DNA of 64,000 bases from Mogibacterium sp. (GTDB taxonomy: Bacteria > Bacillota > Clostridia > Peptostreptococcales > Anaerovoracaceae), in assembly GCA_017512365.1 (NCBI GenBank), contig JAFWGQ010000004.1, forward strand, positions 62,001-126,000, read 5' to 3'. A program made the position numbers and the translations under genes. Under the pieces are notes generated by a model. That model saw nothing but the letters and a program-made list of their open reading frames with translations, did not search any database and was not told where the DNA came from. Within the stretch, counting starts at the first letter, position 1. Each line of letters begins with the position of its first letter. Below are positions 16,929 to 25,426 of the stretch, in pieces.

Positions 16929-17082
16929 CCGGCGGTACTCGGGCTTCCGACGCGAACGTTGCGGAGAAGCCGCCGGAATGTCCGAGAGAGACCGCAGGCG
17001 ATTGGCCCGGAACGAGTCTCGCAAGCGAAGCGTCAGAGCCGTTCCCCAAGAGGCAAGGTTGAACGAGCAGACATTCCCGGCG
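16929..17082. other. Structured GC-rich element A in the potB-potC gap
   Basis: The 208-bp gap inside the pot operon holds nested inverted repeats: CCGGCGG/CCGCCGG (16929-16935, 16970-16976), GGAATGTC/GACATTCC (16975-16982, 17070-17077) and GGAACG/CGTTCC (17009-17014, 17040-17045). Read on the minus strand it shares CTCTGAC, TTCGC and CTCGGxCAT with the element before hom (33935-34093). In both cases it ends close to the downstream start codon, which suggests a structured leader RNA or a small dispersed element. Confidence 0.5.
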
Positions 17083-17127
17083 ACGGAGCACAGTGAGCAG
17101 AGGAACTCCGAGCACCGCTCTGATAAT

Positions 17128-17955
17128 TTATATGAGGTTGGCGCCTCCCGTTTTGTCGAATCTCTGCAGAAGCAGCATGCTGAATATTATGAATACCATC
17201 ATTACCAGCGAAAGCCCCGACCCGAGGTACCAGTTCGAGTTTATGGTGAACTCCTGCTCGATGATGTTTCCGATCAGGTTTATCTTGCCGCCGCCCAGCA
17301 TGTTCGAGATAACGAAGGTGGTAAGAGCCGGTATGAAGACCATCGTGATGCCCGATACGATGCCCGGCACCGAAAGAGGCAGTATGACCTTCGAATATAC
17401 CATGCTCTTCTTCGCTCCGAGGTCGTACGCCGCCTCGATGAGGTGGTTGTCGATCTTGGAGACAGTGTTGTATATAGGGAGTATCATGAACGGCAGGAAG
17501 TCGTACACCATGCCGAGCACGATGGCTCCGGGGGTGTTCATCATCTCCTGTCTCGGCAGGCCGAATGCCGCGATGACGGCGTTGATCACGCCCTGTCTTT
17601 CCAGCAGCACCTGCCACGCCATGGTGCGCAGCAGGAAGTTCATCCACATCGGAAGTATGATCACGAAGATGAGGAATCCCTGCTTTCCGTACCTGCTCTC
17701 CCTCAGTATCATCGCCATGGGGAAGGCGATGATCAGGCATATTACCGTGCTAATGAGCGCGAGCAGAAGCGAAAGCAGCAGGGCCTGTATGTGATCGTGG
17801 CGGAATATGGCCAGGACGTTGTCAAGCGTGAAGCCCCCTTCCCTGCTCGTGAAGCCGTAATACGCGATCGAAGCGAGCGGGATAACGGTGCCCGCTATGA
17901 TCCATATGATGAACGGTATGCTGTATTCTTTTTTCGCTATGAGATTGCTGCTCAT
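17128..17955 (-). CDS. potB: Spermidine/putrescine ABC transporter permease PotB
   Basis: A 275-residue permease with six membrane spans and the EAA loop EAAYDLGAKKSMVYSKVILPLSVPGI. It pairs with PotC to form the membrane channel of a polyamine (PotABCD-type) importer. The ATG follows the potA stop directly, with no clear ribosome site, so translation is probably coupled. The substrate class is inferred from similarity; related ABC systems for other cationic compounds cannot be excluded. Confidence 0.9.
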   Translation of the reverse strand: MSSNLIAKKEYSIPFIIWIIAGTVIPLASIAYYGFTSREGGFTLDNVLAIFRHDHIQALLLSLLLALISTVICLIIAFPMAMILRESRYGKQGFLIFVIILPMWMNFLLRTMAWQVLLERQGVINAVIAAFGLPRQEMMNTPGAIVLGMVYDFLPFMILPIYNTVSKIDNHLIEAAYDLGAKKSMVYSKVILPLSVPGIVSGITMVFIPALTTFVISNMLGGGKINLIGNIIEQEFTINSNWYLGSGLSLVMMVFIIFSMLLLQRFDKTGGANLI

Positions 17956-19041
17956 CTATATGTCGAGTTCTATCGATTTCTCCGCTTCGCTCTTCGGCTT
18001 GTGCATTATCTGTATGTTCTCCGGATCGACCTTCATGCCGATCTTTTCCCCGACATCGTGCTGGTCGTAGTTCTGGAGCAGCCACTCCACCTTGCCGTGC
18101 TCGCTCTGGACCAGCATCTCGTAATGGACGCCGATGAAGAGCTTGGATGTGATGGTGCCGTTCCACTGGCCCTTTCCGTACGGCACGATATCGATATCCT
18201 CGGGCCGTATGACCACATCGACCCTGCGGCGCGGCGGGAAGCCTTCGTCTGTACCGTCGATGCACGGGAAATCCGTGCCGTCTATCCTGACGACCTTCTC
18301 ATCCGTCATCTGTCCCGAGAGTATGTTGCTGTCTCCTATGAAGTCCGCGACGAATGCGTTGACCGGCTCGTCGTAGATCTCCTGAGGAGTCCCCTCCTGC
18401 TGGATATAGCCCTCGTTCATTACGACGACCTTGTCGGACATCGTCAGAGCCTCCTCCTGATCGTGCGTGATGTATATGAAGGTGATGCCGAGCTCCTTCT
18501 TGAGCCTGACGAGCTCGTACTCCATTTCCTGCCTGAGCTTGAGATCGAGCGCGCCGAGCGGCTCGTCAAGCAGCAGTACCCTTGGCTCGTTCACTATGGC
18601 CCTTGCCATGGCTATCCTCTGCTGCTGGCCGCCGGAGAGCTGGTCGATCCTTCTGTTCTCAAAGCCACTGAGGTTCACCAGTTTAAGTGCCTCCGCGACC
18701 TTTTTGCTTATCTCCTTTTCGCTTTTGTTCTTCACCCTGAGGCTGAAGGCGATATTCTCGCCCACGCTCATGTGCGGGAAGAGCGCGTAGTTCTGGAATA
18801 CCGTGTTGACCGGACGCTGATTGGCCGGCATGCCGGTGATATCCTTTCCCTCGAAGAGGACCCTGCCCTCATCAGGCTTCTCAAAGCCGGCGATAATGCG
18901 CAGTGTCGTCGTTTTGCCGCAGCCCGAAGGACCCAGCAGAGTCACGAATTCGTTCTCGTCCACGCTGAGGTCGATGCCGTTCAGAACGATGGTATCGTCA
19001 AAGCTCTTGACTATTCCCTCAAGTCTTATAAGTTCGCTCAA
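17956..19041 (-). CDS. potA: Spermidine/putrescine ABC transporter ATPase PotA
   Basis: A 361-residue ATPase: Walker A GPSGCGKTT (about 38-46), Q-loop NTVFQNYALFPHM, signature LSGGQQQR (about 139), Walker B LLLDEP, switch His in YITHDQEEA, and a C-terminal TOBE/OB regulatory domain (about 240-345). The start codon is TTG (19039-19041), with AAAGGG 8 nt upstream; no better start exists near it. First pot gene. mrp lies 15 nt upstream on the same strand. No substrate-binding PotD gene is in the window. Confidence 0.93.
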   Translation of the reverse strand: MSELIRLEGIVKSFDDTIVLNGIDLSVDENEFVTLLGPSGCGKTTTLRIIAGFEKPDEGRVLFEGKDITGMPANQRPVNTVFQNYALFPHMSVGENIAFSLRVKNKSEKEISKKVAEALKLVNLSGFENRRIDQLSGGQQQRIAMARAIVNEPRVLLLDEPLGALDLKLRQEMEYELVRLKKELGITFIYITHDQEEALTMSDKVVVMNEGYIQQEGTPQEIYDEPVNAFVADFIGDSNILSGQMTDEKVVRIDGTDFPCIDGTDEGFPPRRRVDVVIRPEDIDIVPYGKGQWNGTITSKLFIGVHYEMLVQSEHGKVEWLLQNYDQHDVGEKIGMKVDPENIQIMHKPKSEAEKSIELDI

Positions 19042-19056
19042 TAGAGTATCCCTTTC

Positions 19057-19953
19057 CTACTTTTTCTTTAGTCCCAGATCGTCGAGCACTCCGAGTATGG
19101 ATTCCATCTGCGTGCCCTCGTTGAATTCGATCTTTCCTGCGTCCGCCTCCTGCGAAAGCACAGGGTCGATCGGCAGCTGCTCGAGCAGCTTTATGCCGTA
19201 AGCCGCTGCTACTGCCTCGGCTGAGCTCTCGCCGAACATGTGGATCTTTTCTCCGCAGTGCGGGCATGTCATGTAGCTCATGTTCTCCACAAGACCGAGC
19301 ACAGGGATGTTCAGAAGCTCCGCCATCTTTACAGCCTTGGCGACTATCATGGAGACGAGGTCCTGAGGCGAGGTCACCACGATGATCCCGTCCACAGGCA
19401 GCGACTGGAATACGGTCAGAGGCACATCGCCCGTCCCCGGAGGCATGTCGATGAAGAGGACATCGAGATCTCCCCAGCATACATCCGTCCAGAACTGCTC
19501 TACCACTCCGCCGATGACCGGACCTCTCCATACTACAGGGTCGGTCTCGTTCTCGACGAGAAGGTTGATGGACATCAGCTTTATCTCGGTAGGAGTCACC
19601 TCAGGCATGATGCCGAACTCGCTTCCGTACGCCTTTGTGTGAACGCCGAACATCTTCGGGATCGAAGGACCGGTGATGTCCGCATCCATGATGCCCGTCT
19701 TATATCCGTTCCTTGTTGCCGCGAGAGCCGAAAGAGCCGTCACCATCGACTTTCCGACTCCGCCCTTTCCGGATACGATGCCGATGACTTTCTTTATGGA
19801 GCTGTTCTCGTTGAGAACGGCTTTAGGGATGCCTCCCTCTCTGGACGGGCAGTCGCTCCCGCATGTGCTGCAGTCATGAGTGCAGTCCTCAGGCGCCTGG
19901 CCGCCTTCGTGGCCTCCCTGATGCATCATTACGTGCTTGAGATTGTAGATCAT
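19057..19953 (-). CDS. mrp: Mrp/NBP35-family iron-sulfur cluster carrier ATPase
   Basis: Mrp/ApbC proteins bind and pass on Fe-S clusters. The 298-residue protein has a Cys-rich N-terminus (CTHDCSTCGSDC), the deviant Walker A GKGGVGKS, a Walker B-like DMPPGTGD, and CPHC near residue 235, the cluster-binding pair. GGAGG 7 nt before ATGATCTAC sets the start at 19953; an upstream ATG at 19998 lies in the end of the previous gene and lacks a ribosome site. Located between a lipoprotein gene and potA. Confidence 0.9.
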   Translation of the reverse strand: MIYNLKHVMMHQGGHEGGQAPEDCTHDCSTCGSDCPSREGGIPKAVLNENSSIKKVIGIVSGKGGVGKSMVTALSALAATRNGYKTGIMDADITGPSIPKMFGVHTKAYGSEFGIMPEVTPTEIKLMSINLLVENETDPVVWRGPVIGGVVEQFWTDVCWGDLDVLFIDMPPGTGDVPLTVFQSLPVDGIIVVTSPQDLVSMIVAKAVKMAELLNIPVLGLVENMSYMTCPHCGEKIHMFGESSAEAVAAAYGIKLLEQLPIDPVLSQEADAGKIEFNEGTQMESILGVLDDLGLKKK

Positions 19954-19990
19954 TTCATTTCCTCCGTGTATATATGTGTTGGTTATTGTC

Positions 19991-20563
19991 TTATTCATCC
20001 GCGAGAGCCTTCATCTCGCTTATCATGCCTCCGAAAAGAGCGTCCTGCAGCTTTTCGTTGGTCTGGATGTATGTGGTCCAGCTGCCGTCTTCAGCCTCCG
20101 TCGCCTTTACATCCACATAGCTGACATGGCTCCTTTTTTTGAGCCCGGCCAGCCTTGAGAAAAGCTCTTTATAGAATTCGCCGCCTTCTGCGTCCTCTGC
20201 AGATGCGTCCTTATGCGTCTTCAGATAATCCTTCCACGTCGCGAGGTACTCCCTGCCGAAGTCATAGCTGGTGATCTTTACGGTCACGAGAGTGTATGCT
20301 CCGTCCCCGTCATTTTTGACCTCGCTTCCGAGTATCTTGTAATCGAAGTCCCTCACCTTTGCGAGGAAGGCGTCGAAGTCCTTTCCCGAGTCCTCAGGAA
20401 GATCCTCCTTTACCTCAGCAAGGCTGGAGGCCGCGGTCGCAGAAGTCCTCAGCGCGTCAAGCTCATCCTCTACCTGGCTCTTCGCGCCGCCTCCCGAGCA
20501 GGCCGCGAGCATCACCGCGAGGATCGCAGCGCATATTGTCATGATCGCAGTTTTCCCTGTCAC
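19991..20563 (-). CDS. Predicted lipoprotein of unknown function
   Basis: A 190-residue protein with a lipoprotein signal (positive start, hydrophobic run, lipobox LAAC, Cys about residue 22). The mature part is acidic and begins with a Gly/Ser linker. It has no motif I recognise; the alternating pattern (DFDYKILGSEVKNDGD... TLVTVKITSYDFG) suggests a small beta-sandwich like several DUF-type Firmicute lipoproteins. Its ATG overlaps the selB stop as ATGA, so it is in the sel operon, and its stop is close to mrp. No role in selenium use can be inferred from position alone. Confidence 0.75.
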   Translation of the reverse strand: MTGKTAIMTICAAILAVMLAACSGGGAKSQVEDELDALRTSATAASSLAEVKEDLPEDSGKDFDAFLAKVRDFDYKILGSEVKNDGDGAYTLVTVKITSYDFGREYLATWKDYLKTHKDASAEDAEGGEFYKELFSRLAGLKKRSHVSYVDVKATEAEDGSWTTYIQTNEKLQDALFGGMISEMKALADE

Positions 20564-22455
20564 CTGATGACCTTTCTAGATTCCTTATCGAATATGGTTA
20601 TGCCCGCCTTGTCCATCGCAGGCAGCAGTTCCGAGGCATACTTTCTGGAAGTGCCGAGCCTGTCCCTGTACTCGGCAAGCGTGAAGCTGCCTTCGAACGA
20701 CCTCGCGACCCCGACGGCCTGATCCCAGGCGTCCGACGCGATGTAGTAGGACGGGCTTACCTTGACGATCCTTCCTTCTTCTTCGAGGTCGTCCTGGATC
20801 GCTCTTACTATCCTTCCGTCCCCGGAAAGCGCGAGGATCTCGTCGTTCCTTATCATCTCTATGCCGGCAGCATCGTACTTCGAGGCGATCTCATCCTTCA
20901 GCGCGAGCTGTTCGTCCGTGTATTCGATGGCAAATCCGCTCAGTGCGATCGACTTGCCCCTGTCTTCGATGACTCCGGCATCGAGCATGTGCTTCACGAC
21001 GGCCTGGACGAGCCTGCTGTCTTCGGTGAACCAGATCTTCCCGAGCCTGGACATGAGTTCCTGACGCGGGATGCCGTCCGCAAGCGTATTGTCCCTGTGA
21101 TAGGCGTCTATCATCTGAGCGATGTCCGATCTCAGTCTCTCGAGTTTTGCATCGCTGACAAGCGTATCATCCGTCAGTCTGACGACTGAGCCTTCAGCAG
21201 ACAGTTTCCGGATCAGTTCATCCATCTCGGAGTGGAGAAGTCCCAGCTCATCCGCCAGCTCATGCTGCCTGACGAATCTCCTCTCGCCCGCCTTGGCGTG
21301 TACGATCTCTTCGATGCTGCCGTTTGCGAGTATGTCCATGCCCGCGAGGACCTCCCCGCGGTTCCTCTTGTGCTTTGCCGGCAGCGCGTCGATTATCTGC
21401 CCGCCTCCTATGGTTATGACCGGCGAATAGAACCTTATGATGAACCTGTCGCCCCTTCTTACGGCCGCAGGCTCCTCGAGCCTGAGCTGGGCATAGCATT
21501 CCTCGCCCGCCCCGAGCGCATCCCTGTCAAGGAGTATGACCTTGCAGAGGACCTCATCGGATCCGCAGTAGAAGTGGACCCTGCTGTTGTTCATCACGAC
21601 CCTGTCCGACGAGCTGAACACGGAAAGCTTCACGTCCAGCATGTTCGTGACAGTCACCGCACCCGGATATGAGAGCACATCGCCTCTGTCGATATCGTCC
21701 TTTGTCACTCCGGAGAGGTTGATCGCGGTCCTCTGACCCGCGATCGCTGTCTCTGTCTCTTTGCCGTAGGTCTGTATTCCCCTGACCTTTGCTTTCTTTC
21801 CTTCCGGATTTATCACTATATCCTGTCCGGTCTTCACAGTGCCGTCCATCAGCGTGCCGGTTATGACGGTGCCGAAGCCCTGCATCGAGAATACTCTGTC
21901 GACCGGGAGCCTGAAGAGTTCCTTCTCTTCTCTCCTCTTGTTCTCCCTGTCGCACTTTTCGATTATCGCTTCTTTCAGGACATCGATATTCTCTCCCGTC
22001 GCTGCGCTGACCGGTATCACCGGCTTTCCATCAAGGAATGAGCCTCTGAAGTACTCATCGACTTCCTCGAGCAGCATCTCGAGCCAGTCCTCCTCTACCA
22101 TGTCGGTCTTGGTGACTGCGATTATGCCGTCGTCGATGCCGAGCGCCTGCAGTATCTCGAAGTGCTCTCTCGTCTGCGGCATTATGCCCTCATCGGCGGC
22201 AACTACAAAAAGTACGAAGTCTATGCCTCCGATGCCTGCGAGCATGTGCTTGATGAATTTCTCATGTCCCGGCACATCGATGACCCCGATGTTGTATCCG
22301 GCATCGTTCGGGATATGAGCAAATCCGAGTTCTATCGTGATGCCGCGCTTTTTCTCTTCTTCAAGCCTGTCTGTATCGATCCCGGAAAGAGCTTTTATGA
22401 GCGTGGTCTTTCCGTGGTCTACATGACCGGCCGTACCTATAATGATGTTTTTCAT
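20560..22455 (-). CDS. selB: Selenocysteine-specific elongation factor
   Basis: SelB delivers Sec-tRNA to UGA codons followed by a SECIS hairpin. The 631-residue protein starts MKNIIIGTAGHVDHGKTTL (EF-Tu-like G domain), with DVPGHEKFI and TKTDM (G3 and G4), beta-barrel domains to about residue 360, and winged-helix repeats at the C-terminus that bind SECIS RNA. An upstream in-frame ATG (22503) lies inside selA; the start used here gives the normal N-terminus 13 nt after the selA stop. A predicted client, selD, is at 37657. Confidence 0.95.
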   Translation of the reverse strand: MKNIIIGTAGHVDHGKTTLIKALSGIDTDRLEEEKKRGITIELGFAHIPNDAGYNIGVIDVPGHEKFIKHMLAGIGGIDFVLFVVAADEGIMPQTREHFEILQALGIDDGIIAVTKTDMVEEDWLEMLLEEVDEYFRGSFLDGKPVIPVSAATGENIDVLKEAIIEKCDRENKRREEKELFRLPVDRVFSMQGFGTVITGTLMDGTVKTGQDIVINPEGKKAKVRGIQTYGKETETAIAGQRTAINLSGVTKDDIDRGDVLSYPGAVTVTNMLDVKLSVFSSSDRVVMNNSRVHFYCGSDEVLCKVILLDRDALGAGEECYAQLRLEEPAAVRRGDRFIIRFYSPVITIGGGQIIDALPAKHKRNRGEVLAGMDILANGSIEEIVHAKAGERRFVRQHELADELGLLHSEMDELIRKLSAEGSVVRLTDDTLVSDAKLERLRSDIAQMIDAYHRDNTLADGIPRQELMSRLGKIWFTEDSRLVQAVVKHMLDAGVIEDRGKSIALSGFAIEYTDEQLALKDEIASKYDAAGIEMIRNDEILALSGDGRIVRAIQDDLEEEGRIVKVSPSYYIASDAWDQAVGVARSFEGSFTLAEYRDRLGTSRKYASELLPAMDKAGITIFDKESRKVIR

Positions 22456-22468
22456 ATTATTACACTTA

Positions 22469-23926
22469 TCAGATGAATGCGCGGGCGACGGTATCCAGTT
22501 CATTGTCCGCTATCGTCCGTACGCACAGAAGAAGTCTGTCCTCGTTGATGCGCGCGATCACAGGGACATCTGCCTTTCTGAGTTTTCTTTCCGTCCTGTC
22601 AGCCGACTTCATGCCGTCCTTTACGGATACGGCCCAGCCGGGAAGCCTCACCATCGGAGCCGAGCCGCCTCCGATCTGATCCTCTACCGGGACGATCTCC
22701 AGCTTCAGATCAGGCGCGACTCTCGTTATGGCGGTCGCGAGTTCTTCGGCTTTCTGTCTCAGATCATCCGGTGATGTCGAGATCATTCTGAGTACAGGTA
22801 TGTCTCTGAGAGCCAGCTTCGGATCCCTGTATTTCATGAGCGTTGCCTCGAGCGCGGCGAAGGTCATCTTGTCGACCCTCATCGCCCTCGCGAGCGGATG
22901 CTTCTTCATGGCCTTGATATATTTCTTTTTGCCCACGATTATGCCGGCCTGAGGTCCGCCGAGCAGCTTGTCTCCCGAAAAGAGCATGACGTCTATTCCC
23001 GTCGCGAGCGACGCCGGGACGTTAGGCTCTCTGAGGCCGTATTCCGACATGTCCAGCATGAGGCCGTTTCCCATATCGAAGATGACCGGAAGATCATGCT
23101 TTTTGCCTATCTCCACCAGTTCTTCGAGTGAAGCTTCTTCGGTGAATCCGACTATGTCGTAGTTGGACTTGTGGACCTTCATCAGAGCGCCGGTCTCGAA
23201 TCTCTCGCCGTGGCGCGGATCCTTGTCGTACCAGTCACCCTCTTCGATATCTTCTTCAGTCATGATGGCGTTTTCATAGTCAGACGCCTTGGTCTTGTTG
23301 CTGGTGCCGACCTCGGTCAGGTAGGCGCCCGACTGCATCATGATGTCAGGGATGCGGAAAGCCCCTCCGATCTCGACCAGCTCTCCTCTTGAGACTATTA
23401 TCTCTTTGCCGGCTCCGAGGGTCGCCAGGACTATCATGGTCGCGGCGGCGTTGTTGTTCACCACCATCGCATCCTCCGCGCCCGTGAGCTCTGCTATGAG
23501 ATCTCCCACGATGTCATGTCTAGAGCCCCTCTTGCCCTTCGGCACGTTATATTCAAGGTCGGAATAGCCTATGGAAACCCTGCTCACATTGGTCACGGCA
23601 TCATCGCACAGCGGCGCTCTTCCGAGATTTGTGTGCAGTATCGTGCCGGTAGCGTTGATCAGCGGGAAGAGCTTGAGTTCCTCATCCTCGGCCAGCCTTG
23701 CGATCGCAGCCTCCGCTACAGCCGAGATCTCAAGAGCGGACGCGTCGAACCTGTCCGCCTCTTTTTCTTTGAGATCCAGTATCGACTGCCTGAGATCCGC
23801 GATGACGGCGCGCACCGCTTCGGTCACGAGCAGGTCTCCCTTCTCTTCTGACAAAACAACAAGAGACTCCTGCCTCATCACTTCATCGATCTTAGGGAGT
23901 CCTCTCAGCAATTCTTTCTTTTCCAT
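22469..23926 (-). CDS. selA: L-seryl-tRNA(Sec) selenium transferase
   Basis: SelA converts Ser-tRNA(Sec) to Sec-tRNA(Sec) using selenophosphate and PLP. The 485-residue protein has the expected N-terminal helical domain (LLRGLPKIDEVM), the GTILHTNLGRAPL motif, and the PLP-binding lysine in FSGDKLLGGPQAGI. It begins 23 nt downstream of tRNA-Sec and 13 nt before selB, in the order selC-selA-selB. Full family length. Confidence 0.96.
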   Translation of the reverse strand: MEKKELLRGLPKIDEVMRQESLVVLSEEKGDLLVTEAVRAVIADLRQSILDLKEKEADRFDASALEISAVAEAAIARLAEDEELKLFPLINATGTILHTNLGRAPLCDDAVTNVSRVSIGYSDLEYNVPKGKRGSRHDIVGDLIAELTGAEDAMVVNNNAAATMIVLATLGAGKEIIVSRGELVEIGGAFRIPDIMMQSGAYLTEVGTSNKTKASDYENAIMTEEDIEEGDWYDKDPRHGERFETGALMKVHKSNYDIVGFTEEASLEELVEIGKKHDLPVIFDMGNGLMLDMSEYGLREPNVPASLATGIDVMLFSGDKLLGGPQAGIIVGKKKYIKAMKKHPLARAMRVDKMTFAALEATLMKYRDPKLALRDIPVLRMISTSPDDLRQKAEELATAITRVAPDLKLEIVPVEDQIGGGSAPMVRLPGWAVSVKDGMKSADRTERKLRKADVPVIARINEDRLLLCVRTIADNELDTVARAFI

Positions 23927-23949
23927 GGCATCGACCTCCGTTTACAAAG

Positions 23950-24046
23950 TGGCGGGAGTACGTGGGAATCGAACCCACCCGAGAGGCTCTTAACCCCTTA
24001 CAACGGTTTTGAAGACCGCGAGGCACACCAGCACCTGTCTACTCCC
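23950..24046 (-). tRNA. selC: tRNA-Sec (TCA)
   Basis: A 97-nt tRNA with anticodon TCA in the loop CTTCAAA, a long variable arm (about 20 nt), a long D-stem and an extended acceptor (GGGAGTA pairs with TACTCCC; the eighth pair would be G-G), discriminator G, and an encoded CCA. These are the hallmarks of bacterial selenocysteine tRNA. It is the first gene of the selC-selA-selB unit. Confidence 0.96.
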
Positions 24047-24095
24047 AGGTCGTAGCGTCAGGCACACAAAGAACCGCGCTTGACGCACTTAGGAG

Positions 24096-24124
24096 ATTTT
24101 ATCAAAAATGCCATTAAGTATCAA
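24096..24124 (-). promoter_or_regulatory. Promoter of selC-selA-selB
   Basis: TTGATA (24119-24124), 17-bp spacer, TAAAAT (24096-24101). Transcription would start near 24089, about 43 nt before tRNA-Sec. The leader can form a small GCGTCA/TGACGC hairpin. Confidence 0.6.
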
Positions 24125-24136
24125 CAATTACATGCA

Positions 24137-24169
24137 CATAAAAACAGGCAGCCGGTCAGACTGCCTGTT
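24137..24169 (-). terminator. Terminator after cysE
   Basis: A perfect 9-bp stem AACAGGCAG/CTGCCTGTT (24143-24151, 24161-24169). On the minus strand it is followed by TTTTATG. It separates cysE from the sel operon. Confidence 0.8.
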
Positions 24170-24195
24170 CGCATCGTCAGGTATCACTCTGTCTG

Positions 24196-25098
24196 CTATA
24201 TGTACCACTCGATCTTTCCTTCGAGTTCTTCCCTGTTTGTGGAAAGCTCCTGGCCGCACGGCTTTGTGGTGATGGTCTCGCCGTCGTTTAGGGAGTGGGT
24301 AAGCCATACGTTTCCTCCGACCACGCAGCCATCTCCTATGCGCGTATCTCCTCCGAGTATCGTCGCTCCGGCATATATCACCACGTTGTCTCCGATGTCA
24401 GGATGACGCTTAATGCCCTTGACAGGGGTGCCGTCCTCCGAGAGGGCAAAGCTCTTTGCTCCGAGCGTCACATGCTGATACAGCTTTACATGATCGCCTA
24501 TCGTGGTCGTCTCTCCTATTACCACGCCCGTACCGTGGTCGATGAAGAAGTAGCTGCCGATCTTTGCACCGGGGTGTATGTCTATGCCGGTGTACTGATG
24601 CGCCTGCTCGGTCATGACCCGGGGTATCATCGGAACGTCCATTTCGTAAAGCTTGTGGGCTATCCTGTATATCGCTATCGCGTAAAAGGCCGGATATGTG
24701 ATGATCACTTCGTCCGTGCTCTTCGCCGCCGGGTCTCCCTCATAGCCCGCCTGTATGTCGGTCTTGAGGATCTCGAGTATGTCAGGCAGAGAGTTGATCA
24801 GCTCATCCGCTTTTTCGGCCGCCTCAAGAGGATCCCTGAACACGAGCTCGAGAGTCTGCACCAGTGCGTCGTAGGCTCTCATCAGCTCATATGTCCTTTT
24901 TTCCGTCTCGACGAATCTCGCCCTGGACTTGCCGAAATGATACGGGAACATGGCTCTGAGAAGATAATCGATCGCTTCATCCACCTTTTCCTTCATTCCG
25001 AGCATGTGCCCGTCGTTAGGCCTCGTATCTATCTCGGTCATCCTGACCGCAAGGGATTCGAGATGCCCCGCTCCCGCGCCTTTGTTCTGTATCGTCAT
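24196..25098 (-). CDS. cysE: Serine O-acetyltransferase (EpsC/CysE type)
   Basis: CysE makes O-acetylserine from serine and acetyl-CoA, the first step of cysteine synthesis. The 300-residue protein has an N-terminal helical region and a left-handed beta-helix with GIDIHPGAKIGSYFFIDHGTGVVIGE; the His/Asp of IDHGTG are catalytic in the family. Its length and N-terminal extension match the EpsC group of anaerobes. GGAGG lies 6 nt before the ATG, and a strong terminator follows. No cysK in the window. Confidence 0.92.
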   Translation of the reverse strand: MTIQNKGAGAGHLESLAVRMTEIDTRPNDGHMLGMKEKVDEAIDYLLRAMFPYHFGKSRARFVETEKRTYELMRAYDALVQTLELVFRDPLEAAEKADELINSLPDILEILKTDIQAGYEGDPAAKSTDEVIITYPAFYAIAIYRIAHKLYEMDVPMIPRVMTEQAHQYTGIDIHPGAKIGSYFFIDHGTGVVIGETTTIGDHVKLYQHVTLGAKSFALSEDGTPVKGIKRHPDIGDNVVIYAGATILGGDTRIGDGCVVGGNVWLTHSLNDGETITTKPCGQELSTNREELEGKIEWYI

Positions 25099-25118
25099 TT
25101 ATACCCTCCGGTTGTTTC

Positions 25119-25418
25119 TTACTGGTCCAGTCTTATGCGTCCCGTCTGAAGTCTTTCTTCAGGCTTTGCCTCCGAAAGTGCCTGCCTCAGAGCCCTGCTC
25201 AGCTGGTCGGGACAGGATGTGGGATTAGGCCCGCACGTCGTGCCTTCGAGTCTTTCTATCACATCTTCGGCCTGCATTCCCCTGATCAGTTTTGAGATGC
25301 CGCTCAGGTTGCCGTTGCAGCCGCCGGTGAATGCGACGTCCTCTATGACGTCCCCGTCAAGCTCTATCTCGATCATCACAGAGCATGTGCCCTGCGGATA
25401 GTATGTAAACTTTCTCAC
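25119..25418 (-). CDS. TSCPD domain-containing protein
   Basis: A 99-residue protein with the conserved PTSCPDQLSRAL motif and a Cys/Gly-rich GGCNGNLSGISKL segment, matching the free-standing TSCPD family (TIGR03905-like), whose domain also ends some anaerobic/adenosylcobalamin ribonucleotide reductases. Four Cys suggest metal binding; function is unknown. The start is GTG (25416-25418), 8 nt after the stop of the HD-domain gene, giving a compact HD-TSCPD-cysE run. Confidence 0.8.
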   Translation of the reverse strand: MRKFTYYPQGTCSVMIEIELDGDVIEDVAFTGGCNGNLSGISKLIRGMQAEDVIERLEGTTCGPNPTSCPDQLSRALRQALSEAKPEERLQTGRIRLDQ

Positions 25419-25426
25419 GGCGACAC

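Noticed and set aside
16920-17024. N-terminal 35-residue extension of PotC
   Set aside because: It is Arg-rich, encoded by the inverted-repeat element, and does not resemble permease N-termini; the Met at 16919 gives the normal length.
16978-19044. A 688-codon open frame on the plus strand antisense to potA, potB and potC
   Set aside because: It is the complement of three well-conserved genes, is rich in Arg/His/Tyr from codon mirroring, and has no domain. Long antisense frames are common at this base composition.
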